This document shows positions 15,075 through 23,221 of a DNA stretch of 25,806 nt, piece after piece. The position numbers and the translations under genes were made by a program. Numbering within the stretch: position 1 is the stretch's first letter; each line of letters starts with the position of its first letter. The notes beneath the pieces are model-generated. The model searched no databases, was not told the DNA's origin, and was given only the letters and a program-made list of their open reading frames with translations. The stretch spans positions 19,018 to 44,823 of the forward strand of contig DIHK01000011.1 of the NCBI GenBank assembly GCA_002420115.1, written 5' to 3'. The DNA is from Nitrospira sp. UBA5698 (GTDB lineage: Bacteria; Nitrospirota; Nitrospiria; Nitrospirales; Nitrospiraceae).

Positions 15075-16769
15075 ATCTCTGACATTCGTGGTCAAATTGC
15101 TGGACTTCGTGCGAGCCAGCTTGTTGCGCTTGATCGGCTCTACCGTCGTCGCGTGACGAGTGACATGATCGTGTCTCCGGATCTGGCCAAGGTGCTGGGC
15201 CAGCTCACGCGTGAACTACGTCGACCGATCGGGGTACTCCTGTCCAGACGAGGCCAGGTTCAGGAAGTCATCGTGGGAACGGAGTTGACGCTCTCATCTA
15301 CGACGCTCGCCTTGTTTCGTGCCGGCAGTCGAGCTCTTCGTGGGTTGCGATTTATTCGGACGCAATTACATGATCAGCCACTCAATCAGGAAGTACTCAC
15401 CGACCTCGCTTTCTTGCGCCTTGATCTCGTCGGCGTCCTCACTGTCGCCGCTGATGGGCAGCTGGGGAATCTGTATCTGGCGAATTTGCTGCCTTCCAAT
15501 GCTACCGGCCAATTATTCAAGGTCTGGCCGTCGATCCCCTTTCATAGTCTCAAGGTTGTGTTTAACGAGTTTATTCAGGATCTCGAAACGGAACTTCAGC
15601 AGGCTCGTGCGCAGTACTCGGTTGCACAGGGAAAGGAGTCCGCCATCCTCGTGAGCGCGTCCGTGAAAAGCCGAGCGGAGCAGGAAGAACGTTTAACTGA
15701 ATTAGCGGAATTGGCTGCGTCGTCTGATGTGACGGTGCTTGATCGCATGGTCCAACGAACATCAGATGGACATCAACGCTATCTGTTGGGAAGCGGGAAA
15801 ATGAAAGACGTCTTGATTCGGACGCTTCACCGTGGGGCCGATATGGTCATCTTTGACCAGACTCTTTCGCCGGCCCAACTTCGAGCCATTTCTGAAATGA
15901 CGGATATTAAGGTTATTGATCGTACGCAACTGATTCTGGATATTTTTGCGCGTCGTGCGCATAGTCGAGAGGGAAAAATTCAGGTCGAATTGGCACAACT
16001 CCGCTACCTATTGCCACGATTGTTGGGGCGCGGCACTCAGTTATCGCGTTTGGGGGGAGGTATCGGGACGCGTGGGCCAGGCGAATCGAAACTTGAGACG
16101 GATCGACGACGAGTTCGTGAGCGGATCACGCATTTGGAGCGGGAATTGGCGAGGTTTACGCGGCACCAGGACCGGCGACGAGCTCGCCGAGGGCGATTCG
16201 GGCTGCCGGTGATCTCACTGGTGGGCTATACCAATGCTGGGAAGTCTACTCTGCTCAATGTATTGACCAAAAGTCAGGTGTCGGCTCAAGACCGGCTCTT
16301 TGAAACACTGGATACCACAAGCCGACGGTTGCGATTTCCCGAAGACCGTGAAGTCATCATTACGGATACCGTGGGCTTTATTCGCGATCTTCCGCAAGAA
16401 TTGGTCGGCGCGTTTCGGACGACGCTTGAGGAGCTTCGCGAGGCGGATCTTCTGCTCCACGTCGTCGATGTCAGCGCCGTCGATATTGACGTGCAGATCA
16501 CAGCCGTAGAAACCATCTTGGCCGAGCTTCAGCTGACTGCGATTCCCAGAGTGCTCGTATTCAATAAATGTGACCAGGCTTCACCTCAACAGGTTGAACA
16601 ACTCTGCCGACGGCACGAAGCCATCGGGATTTCTGCGATTCAGCCAGCCACGCTACGTCCGCTGCTTGCTCGACTGGAATCGCACGTGAAAGCGTTGATG
16701 TCTGTCGCTGATTACGTAGCCGAGGTGCCTCAGGGCGATGATGCGGTTGCTCTTGCAACTTACGAGTAG
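15075..16769 (+). CDS. hflX: Ribosome-associated GTPase HflX
   Basis: HflX is a ribosome-splitting GTPase of the Obg-HflX superfamily. It has the N-terminal HflX domain, with GTQLSRLGGGIGTRGPGESK as its end signature. The GTPase domain has G1 GYTNAGKST near residue 384, G3 DTVGF and G4 NKCD. The reading frame is conserved-looking upstream of the first standard start (GTG 15153): the segment DIRGQIAGLRASQL followed by VALDRLYRRRV resembles the N-terminus of related long HflX proteins. I therefore place the start at ATC 15075, supported by AAGGAG at 15062-15067. The safe minimal gene is 15153-16769 (538 residues). ATT 15084 is another option. An upstream stop at 15021 limits the extension. Confidence 0.93.
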   Translation: MSDIRGQIAGLRASQLVALDRLYRRRVTSDMIVSPDLAKVLGQLTRELRRPIGVLLSRRGQVQEVIVGTELTLSSTTLALFRAGSRALRGLRFIRTQLHDQPLNQEVLTDLAFLRLDLVGVLTVAADGQLGNLYLANLLPSNATGQLFKVWPSIPFHSLKVVFNEFIQDLETELQQARAQYSVAQGKESAILVSASVKSRAEQEERLTELAELAASSDVTVLDRMVQRTSDGHQRYLLGSGKMKDVLIRTLHRGADMVIFDQTLSPAQLRAISEMTDIKVIDRTQLILDIFARRAHSREGKIQVELAQLRYLLPRLLGRGTQLSRLGGGIGTRGPGESKLETDRRRVRERITHLERELARFTRHQDRRRARRGRFGLPVISLVGYTNAGKSTLLNVLTKSQVSAQDRLFETLDTTSRRLRFPEDREVIITDTVGFIRDLPQELVGAFRTTLEELREADLLLHVVDVSAVDIDVQITAVETILAELQLTAIPRVLVFNKCDQASPQQVEQLCRRHEAIGISAIQPATLRPLLARLESHVKALMSVADYVAEVPQGDDAVALATYE

Positions 16770-16790
16770 GCGCTGCACAATCGGCCATCG

Positions 16791-17456
16791 ATGATATCGC
16801 CCACTCGCCGAAAGATCGGTTCTAGGTCTGGTCGTGCAGCGCAAATCGCACGACAGCTGCGTCAGGCTATACCAGAGGTGAGGATAGAGTTAACACACCG
16901 TTCCCCCTGGGAGCTCCTAGTTGCGACGATTCTCTCCGCACAATGTACGGACCAGAGGGTGAATCAAGTGACACCGGCACTATTCCAACGATATCCAACG
17001 CCACAGTCTCTGGCGATGGCGGAGAAGGCGGATCTGGAGGCCCTGATCAAACCAACGGGTTTCTACAAGAGTAAGGCCAAGAACCTGCTTGGCTGTGCTC
17101 AAGGCGTCTCGACCCGCTTTGGGGGGCATGTGCCAAACACGATGGACGAACTGACGTCACTTCCTGGTGTTGGACGAAAGACTGCGAACGTGCTGCTCGG
17201 GGGAGTGTTTGGAAAGCCGGGTCTCGTTGTTGATACCCATGTGAAGCGTATGGCAAACCGCTTAGCCTTGAGTCGGTCACAAGACCCTGAGCAGATCGAG
17301 CGTGATCTTCAGGCGATCTATCCAGAAGCTGAGTGGACGGCTATGTCACAACGCTTGTTGCTGCATGGACGCTACGTGTGCCTTGCACGGAAGCCCCGAT
17401 GTGGTGCCTGTCCGCTCTCTGATGTGTGCGAATGGGAAGGGAAAATAACGAGATGA
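16791..17456 (+). CDS. nth: Endonuclease III (DNA glycosylase/AP lyase)
   Basis: This base-excision repair enzyme removes oxidised pyrimidines and nicks AP sites. The helix-hairpin-helix LPGVGRKTANVLL carries the catalytic lysine K130, and VVDTHVKR carries the catalytic aspartate D148. The C-terminal [4Fe-4S] loop has cysteines 197, 204, 207 and 213 with the canonical C-x6-C-x2-C-x5-C spacing. Its 221 residues include a short basic N-terminal extension (SPTRRKIGSRSGR). It starts 21 bases after hflX, and its stop overlaps the yicC start (ATGA). Confidence 0.97.
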   Translation: MISPTRRKIGSRSGRAAQIARQLRQAIPEVRIELTHRSPWELLVATILSAQCTDQRVNQVTPALFQRYPTPQSLAMAEKADLEALIKPTGFYKSKAKNLLGCAQGVSTRFGGHVPNTMDELTSLPGVGRKTANVLLGGVFGKPGLVVDTHVKRMANRLALSRSQDPEQIERDLQAIYPEAEWTAMSQRLLLHGRYVCLARKPRCGACPLSDVCEWEGKITR

Positions 17457-18331
17457 TTGCCAGTATGACTGGATTTGGTCGACGCCAGGGAACTCATGCG
17501 GGAACGACTGTCACAATTGAGGTGCGATCGGTCAACCATCGCTTTTTGGAAACATCCATCCGTCTCCCGAAGTCACTGGGCGGGCTGGAGGAAAGTCTTA
17601 AGAAGGCTGTCCAGCAGCACTGTGCCCGTGGACGCGTTGATCTCACGGTAGTGAGCCAGGGAGCGCGGGCGAATGGGCGTGTGCCTCAACTTGACGAGAA
17701 CTTAGCCAAGCACTACCATCAAGCTCTTGGAGCCCTCCAGCGCACGTTGAAGCTGAAAGGATCGATCGACCTGGCGATGATGGCGGGGTTTCGTGATGTC
17801 ATTGTGTTGGCCGATCAGGTCGCGGATGATCCAAAACTCCTCAAATTTGTAGAGCAGTTGGGGGTGAAGGCGGTGCGTGATATGGCCGCCATGCGCAAAA
17901 AAGAAGGTGGGTTGCTGGCGAAGGACATTCTTAGTCGACTGGCTTGCGTACGGACCGGCACGACGGTGATCGCCGGCCGTGCCCCATCCGTGACGCAGGA
18001 GGCATTTGATCGGATGAAGCTGCGCGTAGAGAAGCTGCTGGGTGAGACCATTCCGGATCTCCCTCGACTCAACCAAGAGCTGGCCATCCATGCCGATCGG
18101 TGTGACATTACGGAAGAATTGGTCAGACTGGATGCGCATATGGTACAGTTTGAACAGGCTGTTCAGCAGAGTGAGCCGGTCGGGAAGACTCTGGACTTTC
18201 TTCTGCAAGAGATGGGGCGTGAAGTGAATACCATAGGCTCGAAGGCGAATGATTCTACGATTGCCGCAGAAGTGGTGCGAATGAAAGCAGAAATGGAACG
18301 CTTGCGTGAGCAGGTACAGAACGTCGAATGA
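17453..18331 (+). CDS. yicC: YicC/YloC family endoribonuclease
   Basis: This is a 292-residue protein with the hallmark start MIASMTGFGR, then VEVR-like strand IEVRSVNHRFLE. The C-terminal DUF1732-type part contains HADRCDITEELVRL and FLLQEMGREVNTIGSKAND, ending MKAEMERLREQVQNVE. Family members are reported to be RNases. ATG 17453 overlaps the nth stop by 4 bases. A 9-codon longer reading begins inside nth but lacks the conserved beginning. The yicC-gmk-rpoZ-coaBC order is a widespread block. Confidence 0.95.
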   Translation: MIASMTGFGRRQGTHAGTTVTIEVRSVNHRFLETSIRLPKSLGGLEESLKKAVQQHCARGRVDLTVVSQGARANGRVPQLDENLAKHYHQALGALQRTLKLKGSIDLAMMAGFRDVIVLADQVADDPKLLKFVEQLGVKAVRDMAAMRKKEGGLLAKDILSRLACVRTGTTVIAGRAPSVTQEAFDRMKLRVEKLLGETIPDLPRLNQELAIHADRCDITEELVRLDAHMVQFEQAVQQSEPVGKTLDFLLQEMGREVNTIGSKANDSTIAAEVVRMKAEMERLREQVQNVE

Positions 18332-19023
18332 GTAGTCCATTGACCACATCTCATCTAGCTTCCAGCCTGCCGGAGCAGCAACCTGATCCCGCGCGTCGGG
18401 GGATCCTGTTTATCGTCTCAGCCCCTTCAGGCGCTGGAAAGACAACGCTGTGTAAACAGATTGTGGCCTCGATATCCGGAGTGTGGCATTCCATATCCTC
18501 GACAACCAGAAAGCCTCGCCCGGGGGAGGAACACGGACGAGAGTATTTCTTCATCGAGGAACAAGTGTTTCACGATATGGTGAGACGTGATGAATTCTTG
18601 GAATATGCCTATGTCCATGACCACTGGTACGGAACTCCTCGGGGCCCCCTTCTCGACCAGATTCAACAGGGCATTGACGTATTGCTTGAAATTGATGTTC
18701 AGGGCGCTCTCCAGATCAAGAAGCAGTTTGTCGATGCGGTGTCTATCTTCATCCTCCCGCCATCCATGGAGATTCTCCGTGCCAGACTGCAGAACCGAGC
18801 GTCGGACTCTCAGGAGGAAATCCTGCGCCGACTCTGTAAGGTAAAGGACGAGGTCCGGTGTGTTGGTGAATACTCCTACATCCTTCGAAATGATGAATTT
18901 GAACGGTCTCTTCGTGAGTTACAGAGCATTTTCCGGGCGGAACGTCTGAAATCCAAGCGGATGGACTTGCAGTGGCTTGAGCGGAACTTTACCGGCGAGT
19001 GCAACGCAGCACCGGCAGGGTGA
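18328..19023 (+). CDS. gmk: Guanylate kinase
   Basis: This enzyme phosphorylates GMP to GDP with ATP. The P-loop SAPSGAGKTTL starts near residue 31. The GMP-binding region SISSTTRKPRPGEEHGREYF and the DVLLEIDVQGALQIKK segment are family signatures. Its 231 residues are slightly longer than the usual 205-215, because about 25 polar residues precede the core (SSPLTTSHLASSLPEQQPD). ATG 18328 overlaps the yicC stop (ATGA), which supports translational coupling. Confidence 0.96.
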   Translation: MSSPLTTSHLASSLPEQQPDPARRGILFIVSAPSGAGKTTLCKQIVASISGVWHSISSTTRKPRPGEEHGREYFFIEEQVFHDMVRRDEFLEYAYVHDHWYGTPRGPLLDQIQQGIDVLLEIDVQGALQIKKQFVDAVSIFILPPSMEILRARLQNRASDSQEEILRRLCKVKDEVRCVGEYSYILRNDEFERSLRELQSIFRAERLKSKRMDLQWLERNFTGECNAAPAG

Positions 19024-19066
19024 GAGTCTTTACTCATATTTTATCGTAGAGGGAGCGAGTCATACT

Positions 19067-19426
19067 ATGATCGACATGCTGAACTTGTTGCCGCAGTACA
19101 CGTCCAACGAATTCGACTCCAGACACCGGTTGGTAATTGTCGCTTCCCAGAGGGCCAAACATTTGACCCAGGGCGCCAGGCCTGGGGGACCCTCTCGGTT
19201 TACAAAAGAAACGACGGTTGCGCTTGATGAGGTCTTGAAAGGGCAAGTGAAGTATCTGATGGGTAAGGAAGCGCGCGATGCAATGAAGGAAGCCAAGCGC
19301 GGGAAAGAGGGCGAGACCGAGCGTATTGCGATGATGACCGGAGAAGATGCCAAAGAGATCAAGAAAGAGCTGAGTGTATATGTAGATGATACGGCTCAGC
19401 CGGCGGTCGTCCCAACCGAGGAGTAG
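19067..19426 (+). CDS. rpoZ: DNA-directed RNA polymerase omega subunit
   Basis: Omega helps assemble RNA polymerase by holding the beta-prime subunit. The conserved core is visible as SRHRLVIVASQRAKHLTQG followed by TTVALDEVLKGQVKY. At 119 residues it is longer than many omegas (about 70-90), with a charged tail (EAKRGKEGETERIAMMTGED) and an acidic end. ATG 19067 (MIDMLNLLPQY) has AGAGGGAG about 11 bases upstream. The open frame extends back into gmk without conservation. Its TAG is immediately followed by the coaBC ATG. Confidence 0.92.
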   Translation: MIDMLNLLPQYTSNEFDSRHRLVIVASQRAKHLTQGARPGGPSRFTKETTVALDEVLKGQVKYLMGKEARDAMKEAKRGKEGETERIAMMTGEDAKEIKKELSVYVDDTAQPAVVPTEE

Positions 19427-20674
19427 ATGGTGGACGAAGCGAGAGCGACGGCGGCTCTTGGCGGCAAACGCCTCGTGCTCGGGGTGACGGGGAGTATTGC
19501 CGCCTATAAGGCTGTCGGGGTACTTCGCGCATTGAGGGAGCAAGGGGCGACCGTGTCGGTTCTCATGACACGGGGGGCGACAAAGTTTATGACCCCACTG
19601 ACGTTTGAAGTACTCTCAGGGCATCGCGTCGTTACCGATCTCTTTGAGTCTCCTGAAACCATGCCGCATCTGACCATGGCCGAGGGTGCCGATGCGGTTC
19701 TTGTAGCCCCGGCGACCGCGCATTTTCTGGCGAAGGCGGCGCTTGGCCTTGCCGATGATGTCTTGAGTACGATGCTGCTGAATGTTCGCTGCCCTGTCAT
19801 TGTTGCTCCCGCGATGGACGGGGAGATGTGGACGCATCCCACAGTTAGGCAACATGTGGATGCGCTCCGAGCGCGTGGAGTGGTCGTGCTTGATCCGGAA
19901 GTGGGCCCACTTGCATCAGGTCGGATCGCACAGGGAAGGTTTCCTGCAGAGGAAACAATTCTGAACGCAGTTCATGCGGCGGTACTTCCTCAGGGAGATT
20001 GGCAAGGTCAGCGGGTATTGGTATCCGCTGGACCAACCCAGGAGCCGCTCGACCCGGTGCGGTTTCTTTCCAACCGGTCTTCCGGAAAAATGGGGTATGC
20101 CATTGCAGAAGCGGTCTGTGCACGGGGTGGGGAGGTGGTCTTGGTCACGGGGCCTTCCGCATTGACGCCTCCGTCTGGGGTCACAACCGTTCATGTTAAT
20201 ACGGCGAGCGAGATGGCCGATGCCTTGTCCCGGAACTTTTCGTCCTGCACCGTCCTGATCATGGCGGCTGCCGTCGCCGATTTTCGCCCACGGGTGACAG
20301 CTCCAGGGAAACTGAAAAAACAGGGGAAATCTGTGATCGAGCTTGAGCTCGAAGCGACTCCCGATATTCTTGCGATGCTCTCTGCCAGGCGCACATCACA
20401 GGTTGTTGTCGGGTTTGCAGCAGAAACAGAACAGGTGCTCTCTCATGCCAAGGACAAGTTGAAAGGCAAGGGATTAGATCTGATTGTCGCCAATGATGTA
20501 ACGCAAGTCGGGGGTGGATTCTGCAGTGATGACAATTCGGCCGTTATTCTATCAGCCTCAGGCGAGCAGAGGGCCTTTGGCCTGATGTCCAAGCGTCAGT
20601 TGGCAGATGAGATTCTGAATGCGGTGCGTGATTGGTGTTTAGTGGCACCGCGTGGTGAGTCACTTGTGGAGTAA
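19427..20674 (+). CDS. coaBC: Bifunctional phosphopantothenoylcysteine decarboxylase / phosphopantothenate-cysteine ligase CoaBC
   Basis: This protein makes 4'-phosphopantetheine for coenzyme A in two steps. The N-terminal flavin-dependent decarboxylase (about residues 14-185) shows VLGVTGSIAAYKAVGVLR, the active-site histidine H81 and the substrate motif PAMDGEMW. The C-terminal ligase shows VLVSAGPTQEPLDPVRFLSN, RSSGKMG, AAAVADFRP and KLKKQGK. Two decarboxylase positions differ from the E. coli form: Asp131 replaces the asparagine of PxMNxxMW, and Ser164 (LASGR) stands where the reactive cysteine usually lies. ATG 19427 abuts the rpoZ stop, with GAGGAG inside the end of rpoZ. The length of 415 is normal. 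Confidence 0.95.
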   Translation: MVDEARATAALGGKRLVLGVTGSIAAYKAVGVLRALREQGATVSVLMTRGATKFMTPLTFEVLSGHRVVTDLFESPETMPHLTMAEGADAVLVAPATAHFLAKAALGLADDVLSTMLLNVRCPVIVAPAMDGEMWTHPTVRQHVDALRARGVVVLDPEVGPLASGRIAQGRFPAEETILNAVHAAVLPQGDWQGQRVLVSAGPTQEPLDPVRFLSNRSSGKMGYAIAEAVCARGGEVVLVTGPSALTPPSGVTTVHVNTASEMADALSRNFSSCTVLIMAAAVADFRPRVTAPGKLKKQGKSVIELELEATPDILAMLSARRTSQVVVGFAAETEQVLSHAKDKLKGKGLDLIVANDVTQVGGGFCSDDNSAVILSASGEQRAFGLMSKRQLADEILNAVRDWCLVAPRGESLVE

Positions 20675-20682
20675 TCCTGTCT

Positions 20683-21423
20683 ATGGCTTCTGGTTCTAAG
20701 AAGACGGACAACGCTGCGGAGATCGATCGATTAGCCTTGGCGCTCGCCAAAGAACCAGGGTCAAAAGTCTTTATCCCTCTGGCCGAAGAGTACGGGAAGG
20801 CTGGTCGGTGGGAAGAAGCCGTCGTTGTACTGGAAGATGGCCTGAAGACTTATCCCGGGTTCATTACGGCCATGGTGGCGTTAGGACGTGCCTATGAGCA
20901 GGTGAGCCAGCCGGTTAAAGCAAAAGCCATTCTTGAAGAGGCGATAAAAGTAAGCCCAGATAATCTCCGTGCGCATCGAACCTTGGCTAGACTCTATGCG
21001 ACCCAAGGGGCCAAGGATGCCGCCATCCGTTCTTGTAATGCTATTTTGGCGGTGAACTCACAGGATCAGGAAGCGTTGGCCCTGCGGACAAGCCTCGACA
21101 ACGCCGTGGCGAGAGAACATGTTCCGGCTCAGAACCAACCAGCAGTAGAGTTTGAGAAGACTGAGAAGCCTCAGTCTGATCGTCCTGGTGCCAAACCCAT
21201 ATCATCAGGTGTGGGAGGGGATGCCCCGCTGGCAGGGACTGATGGTGATGATCATTTGGCTCCGATCCGACCTGGCTTAACCGAAGGCGCTACCCAGTCT
21301 CGGAGTCATCCTGGAATAGACAGGTCGGTCGTTGTACGACTAGAGCAGTGGCTTCATTTGATTCAAGCGCGCCGTCGCGATGTTTCTGCCCCACCGCAAT
21401 CTGTTCAGAACACTTCGGTGTAA
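20683..21423 (+). CDS. Tetratricopeptide-repeat protein
   Basis: This is a 246-residue soluble protein without signal peptide. About three TPR units are visible in residues 15-145: VFIPLAEEYGKAGRWEEAVV, ITAMVALGRAYEQVSQPVKA and LRAHRTLARLYATQGAKDAA. A low-complexity polar linker follows (rich in P, G, D, S), and then a short basic amphipathic segment VVVRLEQWLHLIQARRRD. TPRs mediate protein contacts; the partner is unknown. It begins 8 bases after coaBC and precedes the aroQ promoter. Confidence 0.82.
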   Translation: MASGSKKTDNAAEIDRLALALAKEPGSKVFIPLAEEYGKAGRWEEAVVVLEDGLKTYPGFITAMVALGRAYEQVSQPVKAKAILEEAIKVSPDNLRAHRTLARLYATQGAKDAAIRSCNAILAVNSQDQEALALRTSLDNAVAREHVPAQNQPAVEFEKTEKPQSDRPGAKPISSGVGGDAPLAGTDGDDHLAPIRPGLTEGATQSRSHPGIDRSVVVRLEQWLHLIQARRRDVSAPPQSVQNTSV

Positions 21424-21433
21424 CGTCCACGGT

Positions 21434-21462
21434 TTGACCACCTGAAAGCAGACTGCTAGAAT
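21434..21462 (+). promoter_or_regulatory. Strong extended -10 promoter for aroQ-efp-accB-accC
   Basis: TTGACC (21434-21439) and TAGAAT (21457-21462) are separated by 17 bp, and TGC precedes the -10 box (extended -10). Each hexamer has one mismatch. The predicted start near 21469 precedes both candidate aroQ starts. The boxes are nearly identical to those before clpC. Confidence 0.6.
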
Positions 21463-21517
21463 GCCGCCTCCAGTGTAGAGGTGGTTTTCATTGAGTGTGG
21501 AAGGGGGCATACGCGCC

Positions 21518-22018
21518 GTGCTCCGTATCTTGGTTTTGCATGGTCCGAATCTGAATCTACTGGGCAATCGGGAGCAGTCTATTTATGGGACAACGTCCCT
21601 TGAAACGATTGACTCGTCCCTCCGCAGATTGGGAGACGAGCTTGGAACTGAGCTGGTGATCCGGCAATCCAATCACGAGGGAGAGTTGGTGACGTGGATT
21701 CAGGAAGCCCGCCAAGATTGTCAGGGGATCATCATCAATCCGGCCGCCTATACTCACACCAGCGTCGCGATACGCGATGCCTTGGCGGCTGTGGATCTCC
21801 CGACGGTCGAGGTTCATCTGTCAAATATTTATCGGCGGGAAGCGTTTCGACACCAGTCCTATGTGTCTGGCGTTGCCGTCGCGCAGGTGTCCGGGTTTGG
21901 CCCATCAGGCTATTTGTTGGCCTTGCGTGGACTATGTGAGCATGTCACTCACTCCTTGCCGACGGGTTCCAAACCAGAGGCCTCGCCTGCAGTGAGAGGC
22001 AAGACCAACCTGGCATGA
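21518..22018 (+). CDS. aroQ: 3-dehydroquinate dehydratase, type II
   Basis: This enzyme dehydrates 3-dehydroquinate to 3-dehydroshikimate in the shikimate pathway. Type II hallmarks are RILVLHGPNLNLLG, the active-site arginine R18 and tyrosine Y23 in NREQSIYG, SNHEGEL, INPAAYTHTSVAIRDAL, and EVHLSNIYRREAFR with catalytic H100. I chose GTG 21518, which gives the family-typical beginning and has GGAAGGGGG about 10 bases upstream; TTG 21491 and GTG 21497 are alternatives. A polar C-terminal tail of about 20 residues (SLPTGSKPEASPAVRGKTNL) is unusual. It heads a likely four-gene unit with efp and accBC. Confidence 0.95.
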   Translation: MLRILVLHGPNLNLLGNREQSIYGTTSLETIDSSLRRLGDELGTELVIRQSNHEGELVTWIQEARQDCQGIIINPAAYTHTSVAIRDALAAVDLPTVEVHLSNIYRREAFRHQSYVSGVAVAQVSGFGPSGYLLALRGLCEHVTHSLPTGSKPEASPAVRGKTNLA

Positions 22019-22032
22019 GCCTACTGGTAGGC
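22019..22032 (+). other. Short hairpin between aroQ and efp
   Basis: GCCTA and TAGGC flank a CTGG loop, overlapping the aroQ stop region. A T-rich run (TTTCTTTTTA) follows 8 bases later. It is too short and too distant from the T-run for a firm terminator call; it might attenuate transcription into efp. Confidence 0.3.
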
Positions 22033-22066
22033 GAGGGGTGTTTCTTTTTATGGAAGGGAGTGTAGA

Positions 22067-22627
22067 GTGATTTCCACGGTTGATTTTCGTGGCGGTGTCC
22101 GCTTGATGGTCGAAGGGGAACCTTTCTATATTGTTGAATTCCAACACGTCAAGCCTGGCAAAGGTGGGGCATTTGTCCGTACCAAGTTGAAGAGCTACCT
22201 CTCAGGCAATGTGCTGGATCGTACCTTTCGATCTGGAGAGCGATTTGAAGAACCTGATCTCGAAGAGCGTGATATGCAGTTTCTCTATGCGGCAGGCGAG
22301 GCCTATACGCTCATGGATACGGAGACCTATGAGCAGCTGACGTTTGAGAAACGTCAATTGGGAGAGAATGCCGATCTGTTGAAAGAGAACATGGTCGTCA
22401 AGATCCTCATTTATGAGCATCGTCCGATTGCAGTTGAATTACCGAACTTTATTGAACTGAAGGTCGTCGATGGGGAGCCGGGTGTGCGGGGCGATACAGC
22501 ATCCGGAGGAACAAAACCGGTCATCGTGGAAACAGGAGCCACCATCAAGGTGCCGCTGTATCTGGAGGTTGGCACAGTGATTCGAATCGATACGCGTACG
22601 CGATCTTATGTGGAGCGTGTTCGGTGA
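22067..22627 (+). CDS. efp: Elongation factor P
   Basis: EF-P binds between the P and E sites of the ribosome and relieves stalling at polyproline. Three beta-barrel domains are recognisable: the N-terminal KOW-like domain (ISTVDFRGGVRLMVEGEPF), then an OB domain, then a second OB domain ending YVERVR. The tip of domain I reads VKPGKGGAFVR, so the lysine that is modified in other bacteria is K32. No modification gene (epmA, epmB, earP, ymfI) is in the window. The start codon is GTG at 22067, with GGAAGGGAG about 8 bases upstream. At 186 residues the length is normal. The stop overlaps the accB GTG by 4 bases. Confidence 0.96.
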   Translation: MISTVDFRGGVRLMVEGEPFYIVEFQHVKPGKGGAFVRTKLKSYLSGNVLDRTFRSGERFEEPDLEERDMQFLYAAGEAYTLMDTETYEQLTFEKRQLGENADLLKENMVVKILIYEHRPIAVELPNFIELKVVDGEPGVRGDTASGGTKPVIVETGATIKVPLYLEVGTVIRIDTRTRSYVERVR

Positions 22628-23178
22628 GAGGTCGTCGAACAAAGCCCAAAGCGCGTCGTATTGTGTTACCGGAGAGGCCGGGCCCGCCGCTTGGGGAAGC
22701 CATGCCCCCCATCGGTTCCAGCAGACATCTCCAGGAACTGATAGATCTTCTTCGGCGTAATAACCTGACTGAGCTGGAGCTTGAGCACCAGGGTGTTCGG
22801 ATACGGCTGAGGCATGAGCTTCCGGCAAAGATTCCGGTGGCGGTGCATCAGGAGTCGGCTCCAACTGTTCCTCAGCAACCGTCGCATGCTGTCTCCTCTG
22901 CGATACCTGCGATGGAAGGCACTGCCGGGTTCGTGACGGTGACCTCGCCCATTGTTGGGACGTTTTATCGTTCTCCTTCTCCCGATGCGGATTTTTATGT
23001 CGATGAAGGCGACATCGTCAAGAAGGGCCAAGTGCTCTGCATCGTTGAGGCGATGAAGCTTATGAATGAGATCGAGTCTGAACTAGATGGTCGGATTGTG
23101 AAGATCTTCGTGGAGAATACCAAGTCGGTTGAATACGGGCAAGCCCTGTTCCTCATCGATCCTAAAGCCACCCCATAG
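22624..23178 (+). CDS. accB: Acetyl-CoA carboxylase biotin carboxyl carrier protein
   Basis: This protein carries the covalently bound biotin that shuttles CO2 between biotin carboxylase and carboxyltransferase. The C-terminal biotinyl domain is complete, with the biotinylated lysine K145 in EAMKLMNEIE, preceded by TSPIVGTFYRSPSPDADFYV. A proline/alanine linker lies at about residues 68-98. The N-terminal helical part (LQELIDLLRRNNLTELELEH) is where most BCCPs begin. Starting from GTG 22624, about 26 extra residues rich in arginine and proline precede it (RGRRTKPKARRIVLPERPG). GTG 22624 overlaps the efp stop (GTGA) with GGAG 8 bases upstream; ATG 22702 gives a conventional length. Confidence 0.95.
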   Translation: MRGRRTKPKARRIVLPERPGPPLGEAMPPIGSSRHLQELIDLLRRNNLTELELEHQGVRIRLRHELPAKIPVAVHQESAPTVPQQPSHAVSSAIPAMEGTAGFVTVTSPIVGTFYRSPSPDADFYVDEGDIVKKGQVLCIVEAMKLMNEIESELDGRIVKIFVENTKSVEYGQALFLIDPKATP

Positions 23179-23221
23179 GTTAGTCTCACGGTGATTCTCT
23201 CCATCGTGTCGGAGCCAAGAC

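Noticed and set aside
17702..18349. 215-codon minus-strand frame opposite yicC
   Set aside because: Histidine/leucine-rich shadow of a conserved gene, no ribosome binding site or family resemblance.
22439..22864. 141-codon minus-strand frame opposite efp/accB
   Set aside because: It spans two well-supported genes on the plus strand and has a proline/alanine-rich shadow composition.
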